Counted from the stretch's first letter, positions 8,953 through 18,352 are shown. The stretch: 64,000 nt of DNA from Treponema sp. (GCA_017553635.1 JAFZKN010000014.1:62001-126000); one strand, 5' to 3'. Made by a program: numbers and translations. The notes: generated by a model from the sequence alone, not told the origin.

Positions 8953-9750
8953 TTATTCTACTAAAAATAAAGTTCCTTTTTCTTCTGCAGATAAAAGCTT
9001 TCTGATAATGCTTTCTTTTTTTCCGTTAGCCAAAAGCATTTCTATTCCGTATTTTGTAATTTTTTCTGCCGCCTGAATTTTTGTTTCTACACCGCCGGTT
9101 CCAAAAGAGCTTGTTCCGCCGATTTTAATTTTCTTTCTTAATTCTTCGATAGAAGAAACTGTTTCAATAAATTCTGCGTTTTTGTTTGTCTTAGGATTGT
9201 CTGTAAAAATTCCGTCTTCATCACCAAACAGAATTAAAAGATCTGCACTCCACAAAATTGCAGTAAGGGCAGAAAGGTTGTCGTTATCACCGATTTTAAT
9301 TTCGTCAAAGCTTACGCTGTCGTTTTCGTTAATGATAGGAATTACACCTTCATCTACAAGAGTAAACAGAGTATTTCGTATGTTAAGTGAACGGTGTTCA
9401 TTTTCAAAATCATCTTTTGTTAAAAGAAGCTGTCCGATGTGAAGCTCCTGTTTTTGAAAAGCCTTTCTCCACTGATGCATAAGCTCTACCTGTCCAATTG
9501 AACAGAGAGCCTGTCTGTAATGAACATCTTTTTTTCTTGCCCATTCTTTAAGTGTAGAAACTCCAGCAACCTGAGCTCCAGAAGAAACTATGATTACCTG
9601 CTTTCCCATTTTAATAAGTTCAGAACACTGTTCAGCAAAGCTTGCCATAAATTCTGTATTCTGTGTTCCGTCAGGTTTAGAAAGTGTATTGCTTCCGATT
9701 TTTATAACAATTTTGCGGGCGTTTTTTAAACTTTCACTTATTGTACTCAT
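8953..9750 (-). CDS. proB: Glutamate 5-kinase
   Basis: 265 aa. The amino-acid-kinase fold is clear: KIGSNTLSKPDGT near residue 16, IVSSGAQVAGV near 54-64 and NENDSVSFDEIKIGDND near 139-155. It phosphorylates glutamate to glutamyl-5-phosphate, the first step of proline synthesis. The E. coli enzyme has 367 residues with a C-terminal PUA domain, which is absent here, so this is the short form. The start overlaps the stop of proA by 4 bp (ATGA), showing translational coupling. Confidence 0.93.
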   Translation of the reverse strand: MSTISESLKNARKIVIKIGSNTLSKPDGTQNTEFMASFAEQCSELIKMGKQVIIVSSGAQVAGVSTLKEWARKKDVHYRQALCSIGQVELMHQWRKAFQKQELHIGQLLLTKDDFENEHRSLNIRNTLFTLVDEGVIPIINENDSVSFDEIKIGDNDNLSALTAILWSADLLILFGDEDGIFTDNPKTNKNAEFIETVSSIEELRKKIKIGGTSSFGTGGVETKIQAAEKITKYGIEMLLANGKKESIIRKLLSAEEKGTLFLVE

Positions 9751-11021
9751 CTTATCTGTCCATCCCCGTCAATGAGGTATTTAGTTGTTGTCAAGGCTTT
9801 AATTCCCATAGGTCCTCGAACATGAAGCTTCTGTGTGCTTATTCCAAGTTCTGCGCCAAAACCAAATTCGCCGCCGTCTGTAAATCTTGTTGAACAGTTT
9901 ACATAAACGCAGCTTGCATCTACCATCGCCTGGAAAAGTCTTGCGTTTTCGCGGCTTTCTGTAATTATGCTTTCTGAATGTTTTGTGTTATGAGAATTTA
10001 TATATTCAATTGCTTCGTTAATATCGCTTACAACTTTTACGCAGCATTCGTAATCAAGATATTCGTTTCCGTAATCTTCTTCTGTTGCTTCAAAAAGAAA
10101 TCCCTGAGCAGATTTTGTTCCGCTTAAAATTTCAAACGCTTTTTTATCTGCATGCATTTTAACGCGGCCTGCAAATTTATCTGCCATCATCGGTAAAAAT
10201 TTTTCTGCAACTTTTTCGTGAACAAGAACACACTCGATTGCATTACATACACTCGGTCTCTGAATCTTTGCATTTTCTGCAATAAGAGCAGCGTTGTCCA
10301 ATTTTGCAGACTCATCAACAAAAAGATGACACACACCGCTTCCTGTTTCGATTACCGGAACCTTTGCATTTCTTACAACTGTTTCGATTAACTTTTTTCC
10401 ACCGCGCGGAAGCACTACATCAATTTTTCCAACTGCATTTAAAATTTCATCAACATCGCTGTGGTCGCCTTCTTTTACTTCCACAAGTTCAATTGCATCA
10501 GAAGTCGCGCCGATATCTTTATTTTCATCGAGAGCTTTTTTTATTACTTCTACAATTTTTTTATTTGAGTTGAACGAATTAGAAGAGCCTCTCAATAATA
10601 TTGCATTGCCGCTTTTATATGCCAGAGAAAAAGCATCGATTGTTACATTAGGACGGTTTTCATAAATGATTGCAACAACTCCCATCGGAACACGAACCTG
10701 TCTTATGTTCATTCCATTTGGAGTTTTCCAGCCTGCAGTTTCTTCTCCAACAGGATCTGTCTGACTTACAACAAGCTTAATGCTTTCGATAATTCCATCG
10801 ATTCGTTTATCGTTAAGCATTAAACGGTCAATTATAGATTCAGACTTGCCGGCCTTTCTTGTTATTTCTATATCTTTTTGATTTGCTTCTATTATTTCTT
10901 TGCGGTTTTTATCAAGAGCATCTGCAACAGCAAGGAGCACTTTATTTTTTTTATCTGAATTTTGAACGGCAAGTTTTTCCCCTGCTTTTCTAAGTGACTT
11001 ATAAATCTTTTCAAAATCCAT
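9747..11021 (-). CDS. proA: Gamma-glutamyl phosphate reductase
   Basis: 424 aa, full length. An aldehyde-dehydrogenase-like fold carries the catalytic cysteine in RPSVCNA (Cys259) and the ProA patterns VPMGVVAIIYENRPNVT near 111-127 and FGFGAELGISTQKLHVRGPMG near the C-terminus. It reduces glutamyl-5-phosphate with NADPH to the semialdehyde that cyclises on the way to proline. AGGAAT precedes the ATG. It is encoded before proB, an inverted order compared with the usual proB-proA. proC is not in this window. Confidence 0.95.
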   Translation of the reverse strand: MDFEKIYKSLRKAGEKLAVQNSDKKNKVLLAVADALDKNRKEIIEANQKDIEITRKAGKSESIIDRLMLNDKRIDGIIESIKLVVSQTDPVGEETAGWKTPNGMNIRQVRVPMGVVAIIYENRPNVTIDAFSLAYKSGNAILLRGSSNSFNSNKKIVEVIKKALDENKDIGATSDAIELVEVKEGDHSDVDEILNAVGKIDVVLPRGGKKLIETVVRNAKVPVIETGSGVCHLFVDESAKLDNAALIAENAKIQRPSVCNAIECVLVHEKVAEKFLPMMADKFAGRVKMHADKKAFEILSGTKSAQGFLFEATEEDYGNEYLDYECCVKVVSDINEAIEYINSHNTKHSESIITESRENARLFQAMVDASCVYVNCSTRFTDGGEFGFGAELGISTQKLHVRGPMGIKALTTTKYLIDGDGQIR

Positions 11022-11050
11022 TTTTATTCCTACTGTTGTTTTTTTCTTTA

Positions 11051-11593
11051 CTAATAATTAGCCAGGAAGTACATTCCAAGAAGCATAATTACTCTCGCTT
11101 TTTCTACTTCACATTTAAGCTCTTCCGGCAATTTTTTAACGTACAACCAGAATACTCCAAACTCCGGATCAATACGAAGTGCATATTCCAAAAAGTCTTC
11201 ACTCTTTGTCTGAGTTCCAAACATAAGATAAACAACGTCGCCGATTATTTTTAATAATTCAGCATAAGCATTTGTCCATTTTCCTTTTGAAATTGCCTTA
11301 CAGTATTCTGCAAGCTGATAAAGAACCTGTTCCTTTAAATCGGCATCAGATTCTTCCACCCATGTCTTTTGAATCAAAAGCGACAGATTTTTCTGGAAGC
11401 TCGAAATAAGCTTTTCTTCAAAATCAGCTGCTTCTTTTTCAAATAATCCTGTTGACGAACCGAAACCTTTAGCTATAACGTCAGCAGACTTGTTTATCTG
11501 CTTGATATTATCAGATTCGAGAAGTGTAGAAATAGCCCCAGTTACGTTTTTATCAACAAACTGATTAATTAATTTAGATGAATCATTCCCCAT
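11051..11593 (-). CDS. Conserved protein of unknown function
   Basis: 180 aa, cytoplasmic by composition and mainly helical, with no motif I recognise. It begins MGNDSSKLINQFVDKNVTGA. It lies 29 bp upstream of proA in the same direction, so it heads the transcript that includes proA, proB and perhaps kdgK. No Shine-Dalgarno precedes the ATG. Instead a -10-like TATTAT ends 6 nt before it, with TTGAAT 17 bp further up, which suggests a leaderless mRNA. Confidence 0.7.
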   Translation of the reverse strand: MGNDSSKLINQFVDKNVTGAISTLLESDNIKQINKSADVIAKGFGSSTGLFEKEAADFEEKLISSFQKNLSLLIQKTWVEESDADLKEQVLYQLAEYCKAISKGKWTNAYAELLKIIGDVVYLMFGTQTKSEDFLEYALRIDPEFGVFWLYVKKLPEELKCEVEKARVIMLLGMYFLANY

Positions 11594-11599
11594 AGTCTT

Positions 11600-11628
11600 A
11601 TAATAATTTTTAAAAAGAGTTTATTCAA
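11600..11628 (-). promoter_or_regulatory. Promoter, leaderless type, upstream of 11593
   Basis: On the minus strand, TTGAAT (11623-11628), a 17-bp spacer and TATTAT (11600-11605) are followed by 6 nt and the ATG. The predicted start of transcription therefore falls at or beside the start codon. Confidence 0.5.
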
Positions 11629-11694
11629 GACCTTTAGTTATCGCCGAAATGGTGGTATAATTAAGTATAATTTTCTTATTCAAGGAGTATAAGA

Positions 11695-12999
11695 ATGGAA
11701 AAATTTTTTCATCTTAAAGAAAGAGGAACTACAGTAAGCCGCGAAATCATTGCCGGTATTACAACATTCCTCGCAATGGCTTACATTCTGGCTGTAAACC
11801 CGGGAATCCTTTCTGCTGCCGGAATGGAATGGGGACCATTATTTACTGCAACAGCTATTTCTGCTGCAATCGCAACTCTTGTTATGGCATTTGTTGCAAA
11901 TCTCCCGGTTGCTCTCGCACCTGGACTTGGTCTTAATGCGTTCTTCACTTTCTCTGTTGTTCTTGGAATGGGCTGTACATGGCAGTTTGCATTGACAGCT
12001 GTATTGCTTGAAGGTATTTTATTCATCATCCTTTCTATCTGCGGAATCCGCGAAGCAATCATCAAATCAATTCCAGAAGGACTTAAAAAAGCTGTTGCTG
12101 TCGGAATCGGATTGTTCATCGCAATCATCGGACTTGCAAACGCAGGTGTTGTTTCTACAGAAACAGGAACATTAATTGGTTTCGTAAACTTTAACATGCA
12201 GAACAGTGCTGCAGTAGTAGCAGTAATCGGTCTTATCATTACTGTTGTTCTTTATACTCTTAAAGTTCCAGGAAGTGTTTTACTCGGAATCATCATTACA
12301 ACAATCATTGGTATTCCATTTGGTGTAACAACAATTCCAGAAAATTTTAAACCATTCTCTGCTCCAGCAATGCCATATCTTTTCAAATTTGATTTTACTC
12401 AGGTATTAACAGGAAAATTCTTTGTAGTATTCTTTACATTCCTCTTTACAGATCTCTTTGATACAATCGGTACTCTCCTTGGAGTTGCTGAACAGGGAAA
12501 TCTTAAAGACAAAGATGGAAACGTTCTTAACGCAAAGGGTGCTCTTTTAGCAGATGCTGTAGGAACAGTTGCAGGTGCTTGTCTTGGAACATCAACAGTA
12601 ACTTCTTTCGTAGAAAGTTCTTCTGGTGTTGCAGCTGGTGGACGCACAGGTCTTACATCTGTTGTAACTGCAATCCTCTTTATCCTTTCTCTCTTCCTTA
12701 GCCCATTGTTCTTCCTTATCCCGGCTGCTGCTACAGCTCCAGCTTTAATCTTCGTTGGCTATCTCATGATGAAGTCAGTAACAGGAATTAACTTCGAAGA
12801 TCCTACAGAAGGAATCCCTGCATTCATTACAATCATTGTAATGCCATTTGCATATTCAATTTCTAAAGGTATCTCTTACGGTATCATCACTTACGTTATC
12901 GCAAAATGTGCTGGAAAGAAAATTAAAGACATCCCGGTTGTTACATGGGTTCTTGCAGTTATCTTCCTTGCAAACATCATTTTCGAAGCTGTAAAGTAA
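11695..12999 (+). CDS. NCS2-family purine (adenine/guanine/hypoxanthine) permease
   Basis: 434 aa with 12-14 hydrophobic segments. AzgA/PbuG-type signatures are present: TFLAMAYILAVNPGIL at about 23-38, PGLGLNAFFTFSVV at about 79-92, FTDLFDTIGTLLGVAEQG near 251-268 and GTSTVTSFVESSSGVAAGGRTG near 299-320. Relatives bring adenine, guanine or hypoxanthine into the cell with protons. AAGGAG precedes the ATG. There is no room for a purine riboswitch in the 101-bp upstream gap, which shows two TATAAT-like boxes instead. A strong terminator follows, so it is a single-gene unit. Confidence 0.9.
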   Translation: MEKFFHLKERGTTVSREIIAGITTFLAMAYILAVNPGILSAAGMEWGPLFTATAISAAIATLVMAFVANLPVALAPGLGLNAFFTFSVVLGMGCTWQFALTAVLLEGILFIILSICGIREAIIKSIPEGLKKAVAVGIGLFIAIIGLANAGVVSTETGTLIGFVNFNMQNSAAVVAVIGLIITVVLYTLKVPGSVLLGIIITTIIGIPFGVTTIPENFKPFSAPAMPYLFKFDFTQVLTGKFFVVFFTFLFTDLFDTIGTLLGVAEQGNLKDKDGNVLNAKGALLADAVGTVAGACLGTSTVTSFVESSSGVAAGGRTGLTSVVTAILFILSLFLSPLFFLIPAAATAPALIFVGYLMMKSVTGINFEDPTEGIPAFITIIVMPFAYSISKGISYGIITYVIAKCAGKKIKDIPVVTWVLAVIFLANIIFEAVK

Positions 13000-13020
13000 A
13001 TTATACTTAAGATAATTTCT

Positions 13021-13058
13021 AAAAAACCGCGGCCTTATTTTCAAGACTGCGGTTTTTT
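13021..13058 (+). terminator. Intrinsic terminator after the purine permease
   Basis: AAAAAACCGC (13021-13030) pairs with GCGGTTTTTT (13049-13058), the right arm supplying the T-run. The next gene's -10 box begins three bases further on, so terminator and promoter are packed together. Confidence 0.85.
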
Positions 13059-13060
13059 TA

Positions 13061-13066
13061 TACAAT
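13061..13066 (+). promoter_or_regulatory. -10 box directly before the O-methyltransferase ATG
   Basis: TACAAT is separated from the ATG at 13074 by 7 nt and no Shine-Dalgarno is present. The -35 (TTTTCA, 13038-13043, 17-bp spacer) is weak and lies inside the terminator hairpin of the preceding gene. A leaderless start is suggested. Confidence 0.4.
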
Positions 13067-13073
13067 AATCAAT

Positions 13074-13652
13074 ATGGAAGAAATATCGCAGATAAAAAGA
13101 TTTGCTAAAACTCACTCAGTTCCTATCATGAAAGATGAAGGCATCGACTTTATCTGTAATTACATTGTCGAGCACGATGTAAAAACCATTCTCGAAATCG
13201 GAACAGGCATCGGTTATTCTTCCATCCGCTTTGCAAAAACTAAAGAAGATGTTTTTGTTTCTACAATTGAATTTGACATAGAACGCTATCATGAAGCAGT
13301 TAAGAACGTTGCAGACAATGACCTCATGGATAGAATTTTAGTTTATCTGGGGGACGCCGTAACCTTTAACTTTGATAGAAAATTTGATTTAATTTTTATT
13401 GACGGACCTAAAGCTCAGTACAGAAAATTCTTTGAGCATTTTCAAAATAACTTAAGCGAAAACGGAGTCTTTATAAGCGACAATCTTTCGTTCCACGGAA
13501 TGGTAGACGACTTAAGCCTTACACATAATTACAGTACAATAAAGCTTGTTAAAAAAATCAGAAAGTATATAGACTTTTTAAAAACAAACACCGAGTTCGA
13601 AACAGAATTTCTTACACTCGGCGACGGAATTGCAATCTCTAGAAAAAAATAA
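13074..13652 (+). CDS. SAM-dependent O-methyltransferase family protein
   Basis: 192 aa. Rossmann motif I is EIGTGIGYSS (41-50). DLIFIDGPKAQYRKFFEHF and GVFISDNLSFHG are the post-motif segments typical of the COG4122/catechol-O-methyltransferase-like family, to which the tRNA hydroxyuridine methyltransferase TrmR/YrrM also belongs. Small-molecule and tRNA substrates both remain possible. The gene stands alone, with a terminator overlapping its last base. Confidence 0.85.
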   Translation: MEEISQIKRFAKTHSVPIMKDEGIDFICNYIVEHDVKTILEIGTGIGYSSIRFAKTKEDVFVSTIEFDIERYHEAVKNVADNDLMDRILVYLGDAVTFNFDRKFDLIFIDGPKAQYRKFFEHFQNNLSENGVFISDNLSFHGMVDDLSLTHNYSTIKLVKKIRKYIDFLKTNTEFETEFLTLGDGIAISRKK

Positions 13653-13676
13653 ACTCCGGTTTATTGTCCCGGAGTT
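13652..13676. terminator. Bidirectional terminator between convergent genes
   Basis: AACTCCGG (13652-13659) pairs with CCGGAGTT (13669-13676). The minus-strand continuation has a long T-run and the plus strand has TTTTTT about 9 nt later, so it can serve both the methyltransferase and the leftward gene at 13688. Confidence 0.75.
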
Positions 13677-13687
13677 CAAATTGTTTT

Positions 13688-14032
13688 TTATACGTATCGT
13701 TCAACAAAATCTTTTTCAAGTTTATCCTGCATTTTAAATTTTGTAATAATAAATTTAAAGCATATTTTTTGAAGTACAAAGCTTATTAAAATTGCAACAA
13801 TTACGGAACTCCACATTATTATATTTGTAAGATTTTCTTTTACTCCAGCATAACCTGATCTGTTTACAACATACCATGTTCCAAGCATTAAAGCGATTGC
13901 AATTCCAAATGTAACTGCAAGATTCAATAAAGCTCCAGTAAACATAAAAATAAAAGTATTTATTCTTTTTTTTGAAGGTGTAATTTCACCTTTTTTTGGT
14001 GGTTCTATGTTTTTTAATTTCTCTTCATCCAT
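13688..14032 (-). CDS. Small membrane protein of unknown function
   Basis: 114 aa. A charged N-terminus (MDEEKLKNIEPPKKGEITPSK) is followed by two membrane helices near 26-54 and 71-93 and a basic C-terminus. The start codon overlaps the lspA stop by one base (TAATG), so the two are translationally coupled. It is probably an inner-membrane protein whose role may relate to lipoprotein processing, but that is position-based inference. Confidence 0.75.
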   Translation of the reverse strand: MDEEKLKNIEPPKKGEITPSKKRINTFIFMFTGALLNLAVTFGIAIALMLGTWYVVNRSGYAGVKENLTNIIMWSSVIVAILISFVLQKICFKFIITKFKMQDKLEKDFVERYV

Positions 14033-14619
14033 TATTTTTTTCCTTCTTTTGATTCTTTTATAAGCATTTTTATTAGTGAAATTACAAAAATAATTCCAAA
14101 AACTACAATCATTGCATCGGCAAAATTAAATGTCGGCCATCGGTCCCATCTTAAAAATTCAAACCATGCATTTTCCCAGCCAAACCATTTAACACTGATA
14201 AAATCAACAACACCGTATTCACGGAAAATTCTATCAATAATGTTTCCAATTCCACCACCAACAACTGCACTTATACACCATCTTTGAAGCTTTGAAAGAT
14301 CGTTGCTTTTCAAACACCAGTAAATTATGTAGCACATTACTATAAGAGGAAGTCCCGAAAATATAATTACACGTATTACCCTAGGCCATGTATACCCAAT
14401 ACTGAATGCAACTCCAAGATTTCTTACATGAATAATTTCGATAAACCCATCGAAAAAAGATTTATACACATTATATCCCGTTCCATTTGCATAAATATAA
14501 AACGGAATGTTTTTAGCTACCCAGATTTTTGTAATCTGATCGATGATGATAATCACAAGTCCAAGAATAAACGGCAGCATTTTTTCTCTTGTGATTGTAA
14601 TTTTCTGTGTGCCTTTCAT
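14032..14619 (-). CDS. lspA: Lipoprotein signal peptidase (signal peptidase II)
   Basis: 195 aa from the ATG at 14619. A TTG 24 nt upstream would extend it, and neither has an ideal ribosome site. Four membrane helices are visible. The aspartyl-protease dyad is in GGIGNIIDRIFR and FNFADAMIV, both LspA signatures, and the substrate-side motif IDQITKIWV is near the N-terminus. It cleaves the signal peptide ahead of the lipidated Cys, and the many lipoproteins in this window are its expected substrates. It starts 2 nt past the stop of the upstream LUD gene, implying coupled translation. Confidence 0.93.
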   Translation of the reverse strand: MKGTQKITITREKMLPFILGLVIIIIDQITKIWVAKNIPFYIYANGTGYNVYKSFFDGFIEIIHVRNLGVAFSIGYTWPRVIRVIIFSGLPLIVMCYIIYWCLKSNDLSKLQRWCISAVVGGGIGNIIDRIFREYGVVDFISVKWFGWENAWFEFLRWDRWPTFNFADAMIVVFGIIFVISLIKMLIKESKEGKK

Positions 14620-14620
14620 T

Positions 14621-15256
14621 TTAGATACCAAGTTCTTCTCCAACTATAATCACTTTTATTCTGCCTGCAGGTTTTGAAAGTCTTGTCATAACCAATTGAG
14701 AACAGATACAGTCCTGATTTATACAGTTTCCGCATTCACCTGTTTTACAACATGGCGTAGAAAGATCAAAACGTTGGGCATTTATGGGTGCAGTATAATG
14801 TCTTACTTTTTTATATGCATCTTCCATATCATAAACAATTTTATTAATTCCTGCTACAATTAAAACATTTTTTGGACCATAACAAAGAGCAGCTACTCTG
14901 TTTGCAGCGCCATCAATATTAAAAAGTTCACCACTTTCTGTAATTGCATTTGAGCTCATTAAAAAAGTTCCACATGTCAAAGCAGCTCTTTGCATCTCCT
15001 CTTTTTCTTCCGGAGTTTTTGCAGTATATCTGTCAATTACAGAATAACCCTGTTTTTTTAACTCCTCTTTAATTCCGAGCTCCTCATAAGTCATAGTTCC
15101 GCCCCATGAAACTGTATGCTCTTTCGGAATCAATTTTAAAACCAAAGGAAGAACTTCTTCTTTTGTGCTTACATAATGTGCATCAAAATATCTTTTTTTT
15201 AATGCCTCTACAACCTGTTTTCCAAGCTTTTCGCTTCTTGTCTTTTTCGGGTCCAT
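14621..15256 (-). CDS. LUD-domain (LutC/YkgG-like) protein
   Basis: 211 aa. The LUD/DUF162 fold is indicated by VSWGGTMTYEELGI near 49-62, FLMSSNAITESGELFNIDGAANRVAALCYGPK and VLIVAGINKIV. A Cys-rich stretch near 172-186 (PCCKTGECGNCINQDCIC) is reminiscent of a metal or Fe-S site. Lactate-utilisation LutC acts with LutA and LutB, but neither is here, so this is the stand-alone form of unknown function. AGGAGATAAAG precedes the ATG. It lies directly upstream of lspA. Confidence 0.8.
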   Translation of the reverse strand: MDPKKTRSEKLGKQVVEALKKRYFDAHYVSTKEEVLPLVLKLIPKEHTVSWGGTMTYEELGIKEELKKQGYSVIDRYTAKTPEEKEEMQRAALTCGTFLMSSNAITESGELFNIDGAANRVAALCYGPKNVLIVAGINKIVYDMEDAYKKVRHYTAPINAQRFDLSTPCCKTGECGNCINQDCICSQLVMTRLSKPAGRIKVIIVGEELGI

Positions 15257-15293
15257 CTTTATCTCCTGTGCATCATTATTATAATGGAACTTT

Positions 15294-17705
15294 TTAAGAA
15301 TTCATACAACTATTTTTAATAAAAAATGTACTTATTGCAGCAACCAGAAGTCCAACACTCACTGTAAAACCAAACATAAATACAGGTGCAAATGAACTTA
15401 ATGCAAGAAGCCCAAAAGACAAAAAACTTGTCACAACAGAAAGCACAACCGCAAGAAAATTTTCTGCAGAAATATTTTCAACTGAATAAATTATGTAATC
15501 TATGCTCAATCCAAATACTAAAACAATTCCTGTTACGCTAAAAAATCCAAGCGGAATTTTACAAAATCCCATTGCCGCAATACAGGCGCCTGCAGTTATT
15601 AAAGGAATACTCATTATTTTTAATGTATCCTTTATTTTATAGAAGAATTTTAAAATTACAGTCATTATAACGAATGCTGCACAAAGAAGAATTAGAATAA
15701 CTTTAGTAAGTTTATTAAGTTCATTTCCAATTTCTACTGTTTTATCAACATAGTAAAAACTATCATCGATTTCTGAAATTTCTTTAAGCATTGCCTTGTC
15801 ATTAAAATGGAGGGGCATTACACATGTATAAAAACTTTCTCCTGTTTTACCGAGCCAGAAATTTCCTGCCGCTTTTTTTATAAAATCCGGTATATCGCCG
15901 TCTGTCTTACTGTTTTCATTATCCGTAATAACATTCCATCCGTCTATTACAACATAATCTTCTTTTGCTGCCCTGTATTTTTCTAAAAGATGCTCACCTT
16001 TCTGTTCGGCTGCAATTCCTTCATATGAAATAAGCTCATACTGTTCTTTTGCGTATGGCATTATTTTTTCTATAGACTCGTAAGATTTTTTTTGTTTTTT
16101 CACTGAAGGAATGTATTTACTCACACAATTATATCTGGCATTAATTTGATCAAGTTTTTTACACAGTCTTTCTTCTTTTTCAAGAACATCTTCTGCATCT
16201 GTTCCCTTTACAATAAAATAGCTTCCGTTGCTTCCTGAATTGAGAACTTTATTTACTTCCTGTTCATTTTCTAAAAGTTCTCCCTTCATCGAGTACATTG
16301 TCTTTAAATTATTATCTATTCTGATATTATTTCTAAATACAAAAAGTAAAACTACGATTAATAAAATAATTCCTGAAAGAATCTTTATCTTTAACTTTTC
16401 ATTAAATTTGTATGAAAAGTTCTCAAGAATTTTTATCATTTTAATTTCTTTTTTCTCTTTAGGAATTTTCATAAAAGGATAAAATCCTATTACAGAAAGA
16501 TATGAGCTTAAAATTCCTGCAGCACAGAATACAGAAATCTGTTTTAAAAGTGTAAATGGTGTAAACAAAAGAAGAATATAACTTATCAATGTAGAAACAA
16601 GAGAAAGTGTTAAACCTTTTAAAAGATGTTTTCTTATTTCTTCACCATTTGTAAAACCGTTATCCGCTTTCCATCTGACAAAATAGTGAATGCTGTAATC
16701 AAGACACGTTCCGATAAGAGTCGTACCAAATACAAATGTCAGTATGTGAATCTCTTTAAATACAACAAGAACCGTACAAAAAGCACAAAGCGATGAAATA
16801 CAAATTGCCCCGACAGAAAAAACGACCGGTACAACATTTCTAAAAATATAAATACACAGTAAAACAATCATCACAATTGAAACAGTCGCAATTATACTTA
16901 TCTCTTTTTGTGCCGAAGAAGAACTTTCATAACTGTGGAATGGCACACCTGAAACAAGAATTTCTGTTTCACCATTATCTTTTTTAATTTCTTCATTTAA
17001 CTGAGTAATGCAGTCTTTAATTATTTTTACACCGCTTTTTTTATTTGTAATTGCAACGCTTTCTGGTTTTAATGAACCGCGAATCATTACATATTCCTTA
17101 TCATCAAACCTTGCACTCAAAACTCCGCCTAAAACCTGCATCGATGTTCCTGTGCTTATCATTTTTGAAAGAGTGTTTTGCATTGCAATTTCAGAAAGGA
17201 CAAAAGGATCTTCTATTACATTTACAGAAGATGTTGTCCCTATAAAAAGCTGTGCCTGAGACTCTGCTACAAACTGTTCAACACCATCGTTTGTAGAAAG
17301 AAGTTCAACTTCTTCTTCTCCAAGTAAATGATATCTATGTCTGTAATAAAATGAAGCTATTTCTTCATATATATTGTCATCAACAAATAAATCTACACTT
17401 TCAAAACAATCTTTGTTTTTATCTTCATTTAAGAGAACATAAAGTCTTACAGCCTTTTCTTTTGCAGCAGAAAATTCTGTATCTTTAACAAGAATTACAA
17501 ACATTCTTCCTGTTCTGGAACTTAAAATGCTTTCTGCATCTTTTATTTCTTTTGTACTTGAAGAATCAGGAAGTATATCAAAAAGGCCTGTATTTATTTT
17601 AAATTTAGTTCCGCCTAAAAGAAGTATTAAAAAAGCTGCAATACTGACAAAATGAATTAACGCCCAGCTTAAAAAAAATTTATTCTTTAAAATATTTCTG
17701 CTCAT
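15294..17705 (-). CDS. MMPL/RND-family exporter of the lipid cluster
   Basis: 803 aa from the ATG at 17705 (an adjacent GTG is possible). There are twelve membrane helices in two halves, each preceded by a large extracytoplasmic loop. The RND/MMPL motif LDYSIHYFVRW occurs in the first half and LSIDYIIYSVE in the second. Relatives in aryl-polyene and flexirubin clusters (ApeM-like) export polyketide-type lipids to the outer membrane. It is the last gene of the leftward lipid operon and overlaps the LolA-like gene by about 26 bp, so the two should be made together. Confidence 0.85.
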   Translation of the reverse strand: MSRNILKNKFFLSWALIHFVSIAAFLILLLGGTKFKINTGLFDILPDSSSTKEIKDAESILSSRTGRMFVILVKDTEFSAAKEKAVRLYVLLNEDKNKDCFESVDLFVDDNIYEEIASFYYRHRYHLLGEEEVELLSTNDGVEQFVAESQAQLFIGTTSSVNVIEDPFVLSEIAMQNTLSKMISTGTSMQVLGGVLSARFDDKEYVMIRGSLKPESVAITNKKSGVKIIKDCITQLNEEIKKDNGETEILVSGVPFHSYESSSSAQKEISIIATVSIVMIVLLCIYIFRNVVPVVFSVGAICISSLCAFCTVLVVFKEIHILTFVFGTTLIGTCLDYSIHYFVRWKADNGFTNGEEIRKHLLKGLTLSLVSTLISYILLLFTPFTLLKQISVFCAAGILSSYLSVIGFYPFMKIPKEKKEIKMIKILENFSYKFNEKLKIKILSGIILLIVVLLFVFRNNIRIDNNLKTMYSMKGELLENEQEVNKVLNSGSNGSYFIVKGTDAEDVLEKEERLCKKLDQINARYNCVSKYIPSVKKQKKSYESIEKIMPYAKEQYELISYEGIAAEQKGEHLLEKYRAAKEDYVVIDGWNVITDNENSKTDGDIPDFIKKAAGNFWLGKTGESFYTCVMPLHFNDKAMLKEISEIDDSFYYVDKTVEIGNELNKLTKVILILLCAAFVIMTVILKFFYKIKDTLKIMSIPLITAGACIAAMGFCKIPLGFFSVTGIVLVFGLSIDYIIYSVENISAENFLAVVLSVVTSFLSFGLLALSSFAPVFMFGFTVSVGLLVAAISTFFIKNSCMNS

Positions 17706-18351
17706 CACCAGTTAAACTATCAGTTTCCCTCTGGTTTTTCAAGATGTATGAAGAAACGTTGCAGGCTGCATCCGTTATTGTAAGTTCTGAAATATAACAT
17801 GCTTTAAAGTCTTTATCGTTCTGAGACATATCCTCAAAACAAATTATAAGTTGAATTTTTTTTATATAAGACGAGACAGCAGAATCTTTTTTAGGAGTTA
17901 ACACTACGTCGTATTCTGTTTTACCATTATATACACTGTTCAATATATAACCACATTCTATTTCAAAATTCTTTTCTATTTCGTCATAATCACCAGAAAA
18001 TAAAGATGCCGTAATTTTTGCAATGCTTAAAAAAGTCGGATTATCTTTTCCATCGATGACCTTTTTTTTGCCGCGCACATACTGTGTAATTTTTGTATCT
18101 GTCATTATCTGAATTACTTCAACAGGCTTTTTTGTAAACCATATTATGCCGTCATCTACACTTAATGTAAAAGTTCCCTCTGAATTTCGTTTTGTATCTT
18201 TCTTTTTTTCATTATATTGGACAAGCTCAAAGTCTCCGCGAACCATTTTTGATTTCGCATTCTCCCGGCAGAACTGCTTAAACTCATCAGATTGTGCAAA
18301 AAGTCCTGCACATAAAAATAATCCCGTAATAAATGCAGCAATTTTTTTCAT
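17680..18351 (-). CDS. LolA-like outer-membrane carrier protein
   Basis: 223 aa from the ATG at 18351, since the longer frame upstream would overlap the acyltransferase. The N-terminus MKKIAAFITGLFLCAGLFAQS is a signal peptide. The body (FKQFCRENAKSKMVRGDFELVQYNEKK onward) matches the LolA-like periplasmic carrier found beside MMPL exporters in aryl-polyene clusters (ApeL-type), which would carry a hydrophobic product across the periplasm. The start lies 1 bp after the acyltransferase stop and the end overlaps the exporter. Confidence 0.72.
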   Translation of the reverse strand: MKKIAAFITGLFLCAGLFAQSDEFKQFCRENAKSKMVRGDFELVQYNEKKKDTKRNSEGTFTLSVDDGIIWFTKKPVEVIQIMTDTKITQYVRGKKKVIDGKDNPTFLSIAKITASLFSGDYDEIEKNFEIECGYILNSVYNGKTEYDVVLTPKKDSAVSSYIKKIQLIICFEDMSQNDKDFKACYISELTITDAACNVSSYILKNQRETDSLTGDEQKYFKE

Positions 18352-18352
18352 A

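Noticed and set aside
11594..11694. Possible purine riboswitch before the NCS2 permease
   Set aside because: Only 101 bp are available and no conserved riboswitch core is visible. Two TATAAT-like boxes and AAGGAG explain the space.
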